Part shown: positions 1-8,569 of the stretch, one piece after another | How positions within the stretch are numbered: position 1 is the stretch's first letter | How the letters are laid out: every line of letters starts with the position of its first letter | Assembly: GCA_964495885.1 (NCBI GenBank) | Contig: CAZBWO010000006.1 | Coordinates: forward strand, 62,001 to 126,000 | Length of the DNA stretch: 64,000 bases | Source: PALG01 sp964495885 | GTDB taxonomy: Bacteria > Bacteroidota > Bacteroidia > Flavobacteriales > Flavobacteriaceae | Direction: 5' to 3' | The notes under the pieces: model-generated | Databases searched by the model: none | Seen by the model: only the letters and a program-made list of their open reading frames with translations | What the model was told of the DNA's origin: nothing | Position numbers and translations under genes: made by a program

Positions 1-1
1 T

Positions 2-454
2 TTTGGTTATTCCAATAAAGGCCACGACGGGTTTATGGGTAATTCCGTATTGGGGGAATGGTGCAACATTGGTGCAGACACCAACACCTCTAACTTAAAA
101 AATAACTATGCGGCCGTGCGACTCTGGGACTATGAATCACAACGGTTTGCCCATACAGGCCTTCAGTTTTGCGGACTCATGATGGGGGACCACAGTAAAT
201 GCGGCATTAATACCATGTTTAATACAGGGACAGTTGTTGGGGTAAGTGCCAATATCTTCGGAAGTGGTTTCCCAAGGAACTTCATTCCCAGTTTCAGTTG
301 GGGAGGTAGTGCCGGTATGAGCACCTACCGAACCGATAAAGCCTTTGAAACTGCCAAAGCCATGATGTCCCGTAGGAAAATTGATTTTTCCGAAGAGGAA
401 GCCAGCATCCTTGAAACCGTTTTTGAGCAAACCGCCCAATGGCGGAAGGATTAA
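2..454 (+). CDS. GlmU-like sugar nucleotidyltransferase, C-terminal part (partial)
   Basis: This is the 3' end of a gene whose start lies before the window; the frame is open from base 2. The visible 150 or so residues carry hexapeptide-type turns of a left-handed beta helix (NSVLGEWCNIGADT, GDHSKCGINTMFNTGT, VGVSANIFGSG), followed by a helical tail. This is the pattern of the GlmU-related putative sugar nucleotidyltransferases of Bacteroidota, in which an N-terminal nucleotidyltransferase domain (not seen here) precedes an acyltransferase-like helix. The substrate cannot be read from this part. The stop codon abuts the stop of the convergent next gene, with no spacer. The family call is fairly secure; the exact reaction is not. 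Confidence 0.75.
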   Translation, partial: FGYSNKGHDGFMGNSVLGEWCNIGADTNTSNLKNNYAAVRLWDYESQRFAHTGLQFCGLMMGDHSKCGINTMFNTGTVVGVSANIFGSGFPRNFIPSFSWGGSAGMSTYRTDKAFETAKAMMSRRKIDFSEEEASILETVFEQTAQWRKD

Positions 455-760
455 TTAAGGATTGGAGGAAAACAACATTTCAAAATCCAAGAATTCCCAA
501 TACCAAAGAAAACCAACAATAAGGATAATGGTGACAATAGCCGAAATTACATAGATCCATTTCTCCCGTTTTTGGTCCTTTTTGCGCTGCTGAAATAGAC
601 GTTTTTGAAAAGCAGCATATTCATGGCTTTTCATTTGGGTATGGTCTGTGAAAGAATAGGAACGGTCTGTTACATAAAATCTTTCCTTATCAAATTCAGT
701 TACTCGAACCCGATTAAAAAGTTTATGCCCTAACCGTACGCCTTTTGTTCTGTATTTCAT
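455..760 (-). CDS. Small single-pass membrane protein, unknown
   Basis: I do not recognise this 101-residue protein. It has a basic N-terminal part (residues 1-68, with a charged run around 55-67) and one hydrophobic helix at about residues 69-89, with no signal peptide, so it is likely inserted with the long basic part in the cytoplasm. The ATG at 758-760 is the only reasonable start. It converges with the GlmU-like gene and lies 48 bases downstream of the peptide-binding lipoprotein gene on the same strand, so the two could share a transcript. Length, one clean TM helix and sensible codon use make it a likely real gene. Confidence 0.6.
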   Translation of the reverse strand: MKYRTKGVRLGHKLFNRVRVTEFDKERFYVTDRSYSFTDHTQMKSHEYAAFQKRLFQQRKKDQKREKWIYVISAIVTIILIVGFLWYWEFLDFEMLFSSNP

Positions 761-808
761 AGACCCAGCTTTGAAATATAAGTCTCAAAACCCTTGAAAA
801 TGTTACGG

Positions 809-2428
809 CTAGCGGGTCTTTCTCACTTTTTTCAAAAACAAAAAGTTCTGTGGATTCACTCCCAATCCGCTTACTTTCTTGTTCACAAAACGTATGGCCA
901 TATCATAATACAAAGGAACTACAGGAGCTTTACTCATAACGAGGGAGTCCATTTGGGCATAGAGTTTTTTTCGGTCTTCAATTTGTGTGATCGCTAAGGA
1001 TCTTTGGTAGAGGCTGTCAAAAATGGCACTCTTAAAATGGGTATAGTTAGGGCCGTTGGGGGTGAAATTCGGACTGTAAAACAAGGAAAGGTAATTTTGC
1101 GCATCAGGGTAGTCTGCTACCCAACTAGCTCTAAAAATATCCAACTCACCGCTACTTTTCATCTGCCGAAGCGTGGAAGGCGGCATTACATCTACCGTTA
1201 CCGCAATGCCAATCTTTTCCAATTCACGCTGTATGTATTCGCAAATATCCAAATACTGACTATTAGTCCCAATGAGGATCTCTGGTTGCGTATCGCCCGT
1301 TTCCTGAATATATTCCTGTACCAATTGTTTTGCCTTTTCGGGTTGATAGGAATAGCCTTCAATATTTGAGAAACCCGGTAAGCCTTTGGGAATGAAACCA
1401 TTTTCTGCAGGAATAGCCATACCATTTCGAAGGTAGGTCACCATTTTGTTTCGGTCAAAACCATAATTAACGGCTTGTCGCAATTTTAAATTTTGAATTT
1501 CTGTGGTTTCGGCATCCATGAAAAAGCCAAGATATTCCGTGTTTAAATAGGGGCAGGTTTCCAAGCTTACCCAATCTTGGTATTTAGGCTGTAGCTGCCC
1601 ATTACTCGTAAGAATTTCATCTTTATATGAATTGTCTAAACCAGAAATAAAATCAATTTTTCCTTGTGCAAATTGCAAGAATTCTCCCTGTTTATCTGGT
1701 AAAAAGGTAATGGCTACTGCTTCTAGATATGGAAGTTGGTTGCCCTGGTCGTCTTTTTCAAAATAAAGTGGGTTTCTTCGGAAAACCAATTTTACATTTT
1801 CTTCCCATAATTTAAACTGAAAAGGACCAGTTCCCACGGGATGGCTTCGGAAACTATTTCCATAATATTCCACTGCTTCCTTGGGTACTACAGAACAGTA
1901 GCGCATAGAGAGCAAGCCCAATAATGCAGGGAATGGTTGTTTTAGTTGCAAGGTAAACACCGAATCATTTTCAGCATAAAACTGCTCCACATTCTGAAGC
2001 ACCCAACTTCCAGGGGAAGCAACTTTTGGGTCTATCAATCGGTTGAAACTATATGCAAAATCATATGCTGTGACGGTGCGGGTAGAATCTTCTCCAAAGA
2101 CTGCGTTTTTATGAAAATACACATCTTTCCGAAGAAAAAATCGATAGGTATTGGTACTATCCACAATCTCCCAATGGGTTGCAATATCTGGCTGAACATG
2201 CAATGAATCATCCAGCTGTACGAGTCCGTTGAACAATTGATTGGTAGGCCAAATATTTTGTGGATTTCTGGCAAACGCAGGATCTAATGATGAAATATTG
2301 CTGTGTTCATTGTAACGGAAGACAAGGTGATCCCTTTCAGCATTTTTATTGGAATCACAGGAATACATCGCACAAGTAGCACAAACAATTGATAAAAAGT
2401 AAGTTAGCTTGAAGAATTGCTGGAACAT
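809..2428 (-). CDS. ABC transporter substrate-binding lipoprotein (peptide/nickel type, SBP_bac_5)
   Basis: A 539-residue lipoprotein of the DppA/OppA type, which captures peptides or similar ligands outside the cytoplasmic membrane. The N-terminus has a signal peptide ending in a lipobox with Cys24 (MYSC). The body shows the family course: SSLDPAFARNPQN near the start, TAYDFAYSFNRLIDP, HPVGTGPFQFKLW, LRQAVNYGFDRNKM and a C-terminal APVVPLYYD. The open frame runs on to 2818, but that extension lies inside the divergent mtaB gene, so the ATG at 2426-2428 is the start. No permease or ATPase gene is adjacent, so it is an orphan binding protein here. Ligand unknown. Confidence 0.88.
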   Translation of the reverse strand: MFQQFFKLTYFLSIVCATCAMYSCDSNKNAERDHLVFRYNEHSNISSLDPAFARNPQNIWPTNQLFNGLVQLDDSLHVQPDIATHWEIVDSTNTYRFFLRKDVYFHKNAVFGEDSTRTVTAYDFAYSFNRLIDPKVASPGSWVLQNVEQFYAENDSVFTLQLKQPFPALLGLLSMRYCSVVPKEAVEYYGNSFRSHPVGTGPFQFKLWEENVKLVFRRNPLYFEKDDQGNQLPYLEAVAITFLPDKQGEFLQFAQGKIDFISGLDNSYKDEILTSNGQLQPKYQDWVSLETCPYLNTEYLGFFMDAETTEIQNLKLRQAVNYGFDRNKMVTYLRNGMAIPAENGFIPKGLPGFSNIEGYSYQPEKAKQLVQEYIQETGDTQPEILIGTNSQYLDICEYIQRELEKIGIAVTVDVMPPSTLRQMKSSGELDIFRASWVADYPDAQNYLSLFYSPNFTPNGPNYTHFKSAIFDSLYQRSLAITQIEDRKKLYAQMDSLVMSKAPVVPLYYDMAIRFVNKKVSGLGVNPQNFLFLKKVRKTR

Positions 2429-2434
2429 AGGTTT

Positions 2435-2463
2435 TTGGGATACAATTATAGTTTGTATTTTTG
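2435..2463 (+). promoter_or_regulatory. Predicted promoter of mtaB
   Basis: TATTTTTG at 2456-2463 fits the Bacteroidota -7 box TAnnTTTG, with TTG at 2435-2437 18 bases upstream. It lies 25 bases before the mtaB ATG, in the short divergent gap shared with the binding-protein gene. Confidence 0.55.
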
Positions 2464-2488
2464 CATCCTTGCTTGCTAAAATACAAGA

Positions 2489-3838
2489 ATGATACGTACC
2501 AAAAAAGCGGCATTTTACACCTTGGGCTGTAAACTTAATTTCAGTGAGACTTCCACCATCGCAAGAAATGTGGAGAAGGAGGGCTTTGCGCGTGTTGATT
2601 TTACTGAAAAAGCCGATGTGTACGTTATCAATACTTGCAGTGTTACCGAAAATGCAGATAAGCGTTTTAAAGGTATTGTTAAGCAAGCCCTGAAAAGTAA
2701 TCCGGATGCATTTATTGTAGCAGTTGGGTGTTATGCACAATTGAAACCGGAGGAGTTGGCAGCAGTAGATGGCGTGGATTTGGTTTTGGGAGCGACCGAA
2801 AAATTTAAGGTGAGCCATTACGTGAATGAGCTGTTAAGTCAGCCTGAGGCCATTAGAACTCAAGCAGAGATTCACAGTTGCGAGATTGATGAAGCCGATT
2901 TCTATGTGGGTTCATATTCTATTGGCGACCGTACACGTGCTTTCTTGAAAGTGCAGGATGGTTGTGATTATAAATGTACTTATTGTACCATTCCATTGGC
3001 CCGTGGGATTTCCAGAAGTGATACATTGGAAAATGTATTGAAAAATGCCGCAGAGATTTCGGCGCAGGATATCAAGGAAATTGTGTTAACTGGTGTGAAT
3101 ATTGGAGACTATGGAAAAGGGGAGTTTGGAAACAAAAAGCACGAGCATACCTTTTTTGAGTTATGCGAAGCATTGGATAAAGTACCTGGGATTGAACGAT
3201 TGCGTATTTCCTCCATTGAACCCAACTTACTGAAAAACGAAACCATTGATTTTGTTGCTCAATCCCGTACATTCGTGCCCCATTTTCATATTCCGTTGCA
3301 AAGTGGAAGCAATGAATTGTTGAAACTTATGCGAAGAAGGTATCTGCGCGAATTGTATGAAGATAGGGTAGCACGCATCAAATCAACAATGCCCCATGCC
3401 TGTATTGGTGTGGATGTGATTGTTGGATTTCCCGGTGAAACCGAAGAGCATTTTCTGGAAACGTACCATTTTCTAAATGCATTGGATGTTTCCTATTTGC
3501 ATGTTTTTACCTATTCTGAAAGGGATAACACCCTTGCTGCAGAAATGGATGCAGTGGTACCTATAAAGGTGCGCAAGAAACGAAGCAAAATGTTACGCGG
3601 ACTTTCGGCTAAAAAACGAAGAGCTTTTTATGAGCAACAGTTGGGTACGCAAAGAACCGTTCTTTTTGAAGGAGAAAATAAGGAAGGTTACATTCACGGT
3701 TTTACGGAAAACTATGTAAAAGTAAAATATCCGTGGAATCCAGAATTGGTAAACACCCTTCACGAGGTAAAACTTACCGAAATTGATGAAGATGGTTTGG
3801 TTCGATTTTCTTTTGTGGAAGCCCCTGTGCTGGCCTAA
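2489..3838 (+). CDS. mtaB: tRNA t6A37 methylthiotransferase MtaB
   Basis: A 449-residue radical-SAM methylthiotransferase that converts t6A to ms2t6A at position 37 of tRNAs. The N-terminal UPF0004 domain carries three cysteines expected for the auxiliary 4Fe-4S cluster (Cys14 in GCKLN, Cys50 in NTCSVTENAD, Cys81 in VGCYAQ). The radical SAM triad is Cys159, Cys163 and Cys166 (CDYKCTYC), followed by IPLARG. A TRAM-like C-terminal region ends the protein. The Ala after the third radical-SAM Cys stretch and overall length favour MtaB rather than MiaB or RimO. It starts at ATG 2489 behind a good promoter and converges with the small GNAT-like gene, overlapping it by 4 bases. Confidence 0.92.
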   Translation: MIRTKKAAFYTLGCKLNFSETSTIARNVEKEGFARVDFTEKADVYVINTCSVTENADKRFKGIVKQALKSNPDAFIVAVGCYAQLKPEELAAVDGVDLVLGATEKFKVSHYVNELLSQPEAIRTQAEIHSCEIDEADFYVGSYSIGDRTRAFLKVQDGCDYKCTYCTIPLARGISRSDTLENVLKNAAEISAQDIKEIVLTGVNIGDYGKGEFGNKKHEHTFFELCEALDKVPGIERLRISSIEPNLLKNETIDFVAQSRTFVPHFHIPLQSGSNELLKLMRRRYLRELYEDRVARIKSTMPHACIGVDVIVGFPGETEEHFLETYHFLNALDVSYLHVFTYSERDNTLAAEMDAVVPIKVRKKRSKMLRGLSAKKRRAFYEQQLGTQRTVLFEGENKEGYIHGFTENYVKVKYPWNPELVNTLHEVKLTEIDEDGLVRFSFVEAPVLA

Positions 3839-4134
3839 ATATTAATACCTACAGGGAGAAGGTCTTTGTATTTTCTTCGGTTTCTTCTTAAAAAACCAGC
3901 AATTTCAGGACTGGTAGGTACCAAGCTAATTCCCCGACTTCTAACTTCCTCAAAAACAGCCTTAATAAAAATTTCCCTGAACCCTTGTTCCTCCATATCA
4001 TCTGGCATATCATACTTGGTGAGAAAAATCTTACGGTCTTGCAGGGCATATTCAATACGGGCCATATTGTCTCCTACTTCCAATTCAAATTGTCTTAGGA
4101 ATTCGTTGTCTGTAATTTCAACATCTTCAATCAT
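3835..4134 (-). CDS. Small GNAT-like N-acetyltransferase (YjdJ type)
   Basis: A 99-residue protein resembling the minimal GNAT acetyltransferases (YjdJ/Gtn-like): a beta strand with hydrophobic alternation (ARIEYALQDRKIFLTKYDMPDDMEEQGF), then a helix (REIFIKAVFEEVRSRG) and the characteristic PTSPEIAGFLRRNRRKY tail. These small proteins acetylate unknown acceptors in the cytoplasm. It overlaps the mtaB stop by 4 bases on the opposite strand and is 12 bases downstream of pirin, likely in one transcript with it. The family is inferred from pattern; the substrate is unknown. Confidence 0.75.
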   Translation of the reverse strand: MIEDVEITDNEFLRQFELEVGDNMARIEYALQDRKIFLTKYDMPDDMEEQGFREIFIKAVFEEVRSRGISLVPTSPEIAGFLRRNRRKYKDLLPVGINI

Positions 4135-4146
4135 AGGGATTTGTTT

Positions 4147-4863
4147 TTAATTCATTGGTACTTCAATTAACAATAGGCTTGTGCCCTTAGTAACGGAAAT
4201 GGAAAAGGATTTAGTATTCCAAACTCCTATCGCATCCCTTTTTTCAAGGGTTTCGTTATCTACCACGGCTGTACCTTCAATAACCATTAAATAGGCACCG
4301 TGTCCTTCTTTTTGAAAAGAATAGGTCGTGGTAAGGTCTTCTGTAAATTCTCCAAGATTAAAGTAGGCTTGTTGATGCACCCATAGTTCCCCATCTGCAG
4401 CTGCAGATTTGGGTTTTACAACTGGGGTTAAGGTGTTGGGCTTAATAATGTTCTTTATTGTTTTTTGATCATATCTGGGGGTGACGTTGTCTGTATCTGG
4501 GAAAACCCATATCTGAAAAAGTTTCAGGGAATCTTTGGTGCTATTATTTACTTCACTGTGCTCAACACCACTTCCAGCACTCATCACCTGAATCTCACCT
4601 GCGGAAACCACTCCTTCATTTCCCATGGAATCTTTATGTTTTACCGCGCCAGACTGCGGAATGGTAACAATTTCCATATTTTGGTGTGGATGTTTTCCGA
4701 AGCCCATAGAGGGTGCCACAGTATCATCATTCAGAACACGCAACTGACCAAATTGAATGCGTTCCGGATTAAAAAAGTTCGCAAAACTGAAGGAATATTT
4801 TGCTTTTAACCAACCATAATCGGCTTCACCACGTGAGTTTGATGGATGTAAAATCTTTTTCAT
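4147..4863 (-). CDS. Pirin family protein
   Basis: A 238-residue bicupin of the pirin/YhhW family. The metal ligands expected from human pirin are present in the N-terminal cupin: His58 and His60 (GFGKHPHQNME) and His102 and Glu104 (GVEHSEVN). The C-terminal cupin is regular. Some bacterial relatives have quercetin 2,3-dioxygenase activity, others bind metabolic enzymes; the sequence does not tell which applies. Start is the ATG at 4861-4863. A roughly 100-base divergent gap separates it from the hydrolase gene. Confidence 0.9.
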   Translation of the reverse strand: MKKILHPSNSRGEADYGWLKAKYSFSFANFFNPERIQFGQLRVLNDDTVAPSMGFGKHPHQNMEIVTIPQSGAVKHKDSMGNEGVVSAGEIQVMSAGSGVEHSEVNNSTKDSLKLFQIWVFPDTDNVTPRYDQKTIKNIIKPNTLTPVVKPKSAAADGELWVHQQAYFNLGEFTEDLTTTYSFQKEGHGAYLMVIEGTAVVDNETLEKRDAIGVWNTKSFSISVTKGTSLLLIEVPMN

Positions 4864-4962
4864 AGCTTTAAAAGCAATCTAAGCATAACATTATATTCAC
4901 ACCTTAAAGTTACAAATTTTATAAGTTTTAGGGCTTTAAAAGTGTGTTAAAGAAGCTATAGT

Positions 4963-5625
4963 ATGACTAAAATATCCGTCTACTTTGTACCCGGACTTGC
5001 AGCTGGAAAAGAAATATTTAGGAATATTAACTTGCCAGAAGATCGTTATGAAGTAACCATTTTAGAGTGGTTAATACCCAATAAAAATGAAACCATAAAA
5101 GCCTATGCCAAACGTATGGCAGCTAGGGTTACCCATGAGAATCCGGTGCTTGTGGGTGTCTCTTTTGGGGGAGTTATGGTTCAAGAAATGGAAGCCTTTC
5201 TAAACCCTGGGAAAGTGATTATTATTTCTAGTGTAAAATGTAATAAGGAATTGCCCTCTAGATTGATTTTTGCCAAAAAAACCAAAGCATATAAGTTGGT
5301 GCCAACAAGTTTGGTTTCTACGGTAGATGATTTTACCAAGTTGGCCATTGGTCCCAGAAGTAAAAAAAGATTGCGCCTATACAATGAATATCTTTCCGTT
5401 AGGGATAAGGAGTATCTGGATTGGGCCATTGAAAAAATGGTAAATTGGGATAGGGAAGATCCAAAAGCCCATATCATCCAGATACATGGAGATCAGGACC
5501 CCGTATTTCCAATAAAAAATATTCCAGCACCTATCTGTATTGAAGGAGGTACCCATGCGATGATTATTAATAAGGGAAGTAAAATTTCCAAATTGCTTCA
5601 AAATATTCTGGAAAACAATTCATGA
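4963..5625 (+). CDS. Alpha/beta hydrolase
   Basis: A 220-residue cytoplasmic alpha/beta hydrolase. The oxyanion region is FVPGLAAGKE near residue 10, the nucleophile elbow is GVSFGG with Ser67, the acid is in IHGDQDPVFP, and the base is the His of GGTHAMI close to the C-terminus, so the triad is complete. There is no signal peptide. The substrate is not predictable. It stands 40 bases upstream of the lytic transglycosylase gene on the same strand, close enough for co-transcription. Confidence 0.85.
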   Translation: MTKISVYFVPGLAAGKEIFRNINLPEDRYEVTILEWLIPNKNETIKAYAKRMAARVTHENPVLVGVSFGGVMVQEMEAFLNPGKVIIISSVKCNKELPSRLIFAKKTKAYKLVPTSLVSTVDDFTKLAIGPRSKKRLRLYNEYLSVRDKEYLDWAIEKMVNWDREDPKAHIIQIHGDQDPVFPIKNIPAPICIEGGTHAMIINKGSKISKLLQNILENNS

Positions 5626-5665
5626 GGCCTTGACAATTTCCTATCTTTAAGAAAAAATTGAAGCC

Positions 5666-6616
5666 ATGAGTATTTTATCTAAAATAGGATTTGTAACTGT
5701 ACTGCTAGGAGTAGCATGGATTAGTACAGACGCTACCCAAGAGCAAAAGGAGGAAACCTTAGTTCCGCAGAATGAAAATTTAGAAGAGCGATTATTAAAT
5801 GACTACAACGTATATGCTCTTGATTTACCAGAATCAATGGATTTTGCCGGGGAACCAGTCCCGTTGAATGAACCAGATATTAGGGAACGCATGGATCGCG
5901 AATTGTTGGTGAATACCTATTGGCAGTCCAATGGATTGCTCATTATGAAAAGAGCAAATAAATATTTTCCAATCATTGAACCATTGTTGGAAAAGTACGG
6001 ACTCCCAGATGATTTCAAATATTTGGCCATTGCCGAAAGTGCTCTTGAAAATAATAGTTCTCCTGCGGGAGCTGCAGGTTTTTGGCATTTTCTGAAAAGT
6101 ACCGGACGGGAATACGGGCTCGAAATTAATGACTACGTGGATGAGCGCTACAATTTGGAACTTTCCACAAAAGTAGCCGCTGAATATTTAAAGAAGTCCA
6201 AAGAACGATTTGGAAATTGGACAATGGCAGCTGCTGCTTACAATGCTGGAAATGCAGGAGTAAATAGACAGATTGAAAGGCAGGGCTTAACCACCAATAA
6301 CTACTATGATTTATTGTTGAATGATGAAACGAGTAGGTATGTGTTTCGGATATTGGCATTCAAGGAGATTTTAAGTAATCCGCAGAAATATGGGTTTAAC
6401 TATCGGGAAAAAGATTTATACACACAGGTTCCTACTTTTAGGGTAAAGGTTGATACGGCAGTTACAGATTTTTCAGATTTTGCCAAACAATTCGGAATCA
6501 ATTATAAAATACTTAAAATCCACAATCCTTGGCTTCGGGATACGTATTTAAAAAATGTTTCCGGGAAGGAATATATGATTGAAATTCCTGAAAAGGGTTA
6601 TTATAATGCAGATTAA
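5666..6616 (+). CDS. Membrane-bound lytic transglycosylase (SLT domain)
   Basis: A 316-residue periplasmic murein lytic transglycosylase of the MltD/SLT type, which cleaves glycan strands to 1,6-anhydro products. It has an N-terminal signal or anchor helix (about residues 5-22). The SLT motifs are all visible: ES around catalytic Glu124 (LAIAESALENN), GAAGFWHF, and AAAYNAGNAGVNR at about 190-200. The roughly 90 C-terminal residues (VDTAVTDFSDFAKQFGINY to YMIEIPEKG) look like a diverged LysM-type peptidoglycan-binding module. Its 3' end overlaps the start of the TauE-like gene. Confidence 0.9.
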   Translation: MSILSKIGFVTVLLGVAWISTDATQEQKEETLVPQNENLEERLLNDYNVYALDLPESMDFAGEPVPLNEPDIRERMDRELLVNTYWQSNGLLIMKRANKYFPIIEPLLEKYGLPDDFKYLAIAESALENNSSPAGAAGFWHFLKSTGREYGLEINDYVDERYNLELSTKVAAEYLKKSKERFGNWTMAAAAYNAGNAGVNRQIERQGLTTNNYYDLLLNDETSRYVFRILAFKEILSNPQKYGFNYREKDLYTQVPTFRVKVDTAVTDFSDFAKQFGINYKILKIHNPWLRDTYLKNVSGKEYMIEIPEKGYYNAD

Positions 6617-6992
6617 GAAAATGACTTTAACAACAGTTATATCATTATTAACTATTGGAATATTAGCGGGAATGTTCAGTGGCTTTATGGGAGTTGGTGG
6701 AGGTGTAGTGATGATTCCTTTAATGATGCTTTTTTTAGGGTATGACCAACACCAAGCACAAGGAATGAGCCTAGCGGTATTGGCAGTCCCTGTTACTTTT
6801 GTTGCAGCATATACCTATCATAAATCTGGGCACCCCATTGATTGGAAATTTGCCCTTATTATTGCAACTTGTTTTGTGATAGGGGGGTATTTTGGAGCTA
6901 AGTTGGCCGTAAAAATAGATCAGTTGTTGCTCAAACGAATTTTTGCGATTGTTTTGGTGGTAGCAGCCATTAAATTATTTTTTTCAAAATAA
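6606..6992 (+). CDS. Half-size TauE/SafE family membrane protein
   Basis: A 128-residue membrane protein with about four hydrophobic segments and the TauE/SafE signature GxxSGFMGVGGGVVMIPLMM near its start, followed by a GMSLAVLAVPVTF segment. Full-length TauE/SafE permeases have two such repeats (about 240-270 residues); this one has a single repeat and probably works as a dimer. The ATG at 6606 overlaps the transglycosylase stop by 11 bases and fits the family better than the upstream ATG at 6579. The family exports sulfite or sulfonates in some bacteria; the substrate here is unknown. Confidence 0.8.
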   Translation: MQIKKMTLTTVISLLTIGILAGMFSGFMGVGGGVVMIPLMMLFLGYDQHQAQGMSLAVLAVPVTFVAAYTYHKSGHPIDWKFALIIATCFVIGGYFGAKLAVKIDQLLLKRIFAIVLVVAAIKLFFSK

Positions 6993-6996
6993 TAAC

Positions 6997-7671
6997 TTAC
7001 TCCTCAGTGGTTAAAAGAGATATTCCACTGGAATATGTTTGATAATTATTATTATAGGAAGAGGTATAATCTTCACTGTACGGGTGAAAGAAATTCCGCC
7101 TAACATCCAAGATTTTTTTATCGGCATCAATAAAAAATGAGGTTGGGAACCCAAGACTGTGCTTCATACAACGAATGACAAAATCACTGCGGTTCTCTTT
7201 CTCATCTACATACAAAACGGTGATTTTATTATTTAATCCCCGCTTCATTCGTCTAATTTTTTTCTTCGATCCCCAGAAGAGCATCACAAAATCAATTTCT
7301 TGGTAGTGCGCATCCACAATATCATTAAGTGCAGGAATTTCCCCAATGCCCGGGGTACACCAAGAAGCATAGGTGATGAGATACATTGGTTTTTCAAAAT
7401 CATTCATGCTTACTTTCCTTCCAGAAAACTTGCGAACTTTGAAATTATCCAAGTAGGTATTTTTTACTACATGATTTACAAGGGAATCAAATAAGAATTG
7501 TGCACGTTCCTCATCTTTCCGAATATATGCTTTACGGGAATTAATACGATACTTCCTAATATTCTTGCCAATTGCTTCTGAAAAGAATAAGGATGACTTA
7601 CCCGATTCTTGGGAATGGGAAATAGTAGGTAAAGTGGCCAATAAAAACAGGGCAAGTAGTAGTTTACCCAT
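6997..7671 (-). CDS. Secreted thioredoxin-like protein with one active-site Cys
   Basis: A 224-residue secreted protein: signal peptide at residues 1-20 (cleavage near ISHS-QE), a helical region of about 80 residues, then a TlpA/thioredoxin-like fold with YASWCTPGIGEIPAL at about 102-115 and the cis-Pro loop GFPTSFF. The usual WCxxC is reduced to WCTPG, so only Cys105 remains and a normal dithiol exchange is impossible. The ATG at 7669-7671 is preferred over an upstream one at 7698, because the predicted -7 box lies between them. It converges with the TauE-like gene with a 4-base gap. The fold is fairly sure, the function not. Confidence 0.75.
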   Translation of the reverse strand: MGKLLLALFLLATLPTISHSQESGKSSLFFSEAIGKNIRKYRINSRKAYIRKDEERAQFLFDSLVNHVVKNTYLDNFKVRKFSGRKVSMNDFEKPMYLITYASWCTPGIGEIPALNDIVDAHYQEIDFVMLFWGSKKKIRRMKRGLNNKITVLYVDEKENRSDFVIRCMKHSLGFPTSFFIDADKKILDVRRNFFHPYSEDYTSSYNNNYQTYSSGISLLTTEE

Positions 7672-7695
7672 AGGCACGTGGTTTGGTCGGCAACA

Positions 7696-7703
7696 CAAAG
7701 CTA
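7696..7703 (-). promoter_or_regulatory. Predicted -7 box for the thioredoxin-like gene
   Basis: Read on the minus strand, TAGCTTTG fits TAnnTTTG and sits 24 bases before the chosen ATG. It decides the start: the alternative upstream ATG at 7698 would fall inside the promoter box. Confidence 0.45.
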
Positions 7704-7845
7704 CAAAACATTTTCAAAATGTACAGACAAAGACTACAGAATCAGTTTTTTATGTGGCTATTCCTGAAGCTTTGGATTGTAATAAATAAAAGGATTTACT
7801 TTACGAAAATGGTTGCCGGCTAAATCCTATAATAGTAGTGATTGC

Positions 7846-8412
7846 CTACCTGTAGCGCCCGCCACGTCCTCCTCTTCCAAATTGCTGCTTAGGAATGCCT
7901 GCTTTTTTCATTTGTTGCTGCATCATTTTGATTTGTTCCGTAAGCATTTGGTGTTTATCCATTTTTTTGGCTTCGGCAAGTAGTTTTTCTGCCTCCCGCT
8001 TTCGGTTTTTGGTCATGGCAATTCCAGCAAGGTTTAATTTAACCATGGCCATGTCTGCAGTCATGTTCAACCCCAATTTTTCGGCCTTTTTGAAATATTT
8101 TTCGGCTTCATTCATATTGGTCTGTGAAACCATAAGACCATTAAGGTAATAATAGTATCCTTGCTGTTTGGGCACCAGTGCGGCTTCCGGATTCCTGATT
8201 TTGTCCAACCAACTTTTGGCTCCCGGAAAATCCTGCTTCCGAAGTTTTAAAAATGCCAGCAAAATCATTTCGTTTTTGAAATATAGAAAGACAAAAATTC
8301 CAGATAATAGTATAAACATGATGCCATTTCCGATGTTTCCTTCCACAAATTGCCATACCGCTAGGGCTAGGATTAGAACCGTAAGAACTAATTTTATATT
8401 TTTGTTGAACAT
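7846..8412 (-). CDS. Two-TM membrane protein with TPR-like soluble part
   Basis: A 188-residue protein with two N-terminal hydrophobic helices (about residues 7-23 and 28-46), then a cytoplasmic alpha-helical stretch containing a recognisable TPR-like unit (GLMVSQTNMNEAEKYFKKAEKLGL, about 92-115, read in two helices) and a second one after it. The tail is Met/Gln-rich and ends in a short RGG-type segment (FGRGGRGGRYR). It is probably a scaffold at the membrane; the partner is unknown. A minus-strand TACCTTTG box at 8435-8442 is a plausible promoter. Confidence 0.7.
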   Translation of the reverse strand: MFNKNIKLVLTVLILALAVWQFVEGNIGNGIMFILLSGIFVFLYFKNEMILLAFLKLRKQDFPGAKSWLDKIRNPEAALVPKQQGYYYYLNGLMVSQTNMNEAEKYFKKAEKLGLNMTADMAMVKLNLAGIAMTKNRKREAEKLLAEAKKMDKHQMLTEQIKMMQQQMKKAGIPKQQFGRGGRGGRYR

Positions 8413-8475
8413 AAAGGTCTTTTATTAGTGGCTGCAAAGGTACTAAAAACATCCCAAAATATTTTCCTAAATGGG

Positions 8476-8506
8476 TTTGTGTAAGTTAAAAATGATTGTA
8501 TATTTG
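8476..8506 (+). promoter_or_regulatory. Predicted promoter of rpmH
   Basis: TATATTTG at 8499-8506 with TTTG at 8476-8479, 19 bases apart, is an excellent match to the Bacteroidota promoter. It predicts a leader of about 55-60 bases before rpmH. Confidence 0.65.
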
Positions 8507-8569
8507 CACCCGACTTTGAAAAAAGGTCAACAAGCGGAAAAATTTTCAGAAGCATTAATTTAAGGGAAT

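Noticed and set aside
2429..2818. Upstream extension of the peptide-binding lipoprotein
   Set aside because: It lies antisense to the conserved N-terminus of mtaB, and the lipoprotein signal starts only at 2428.
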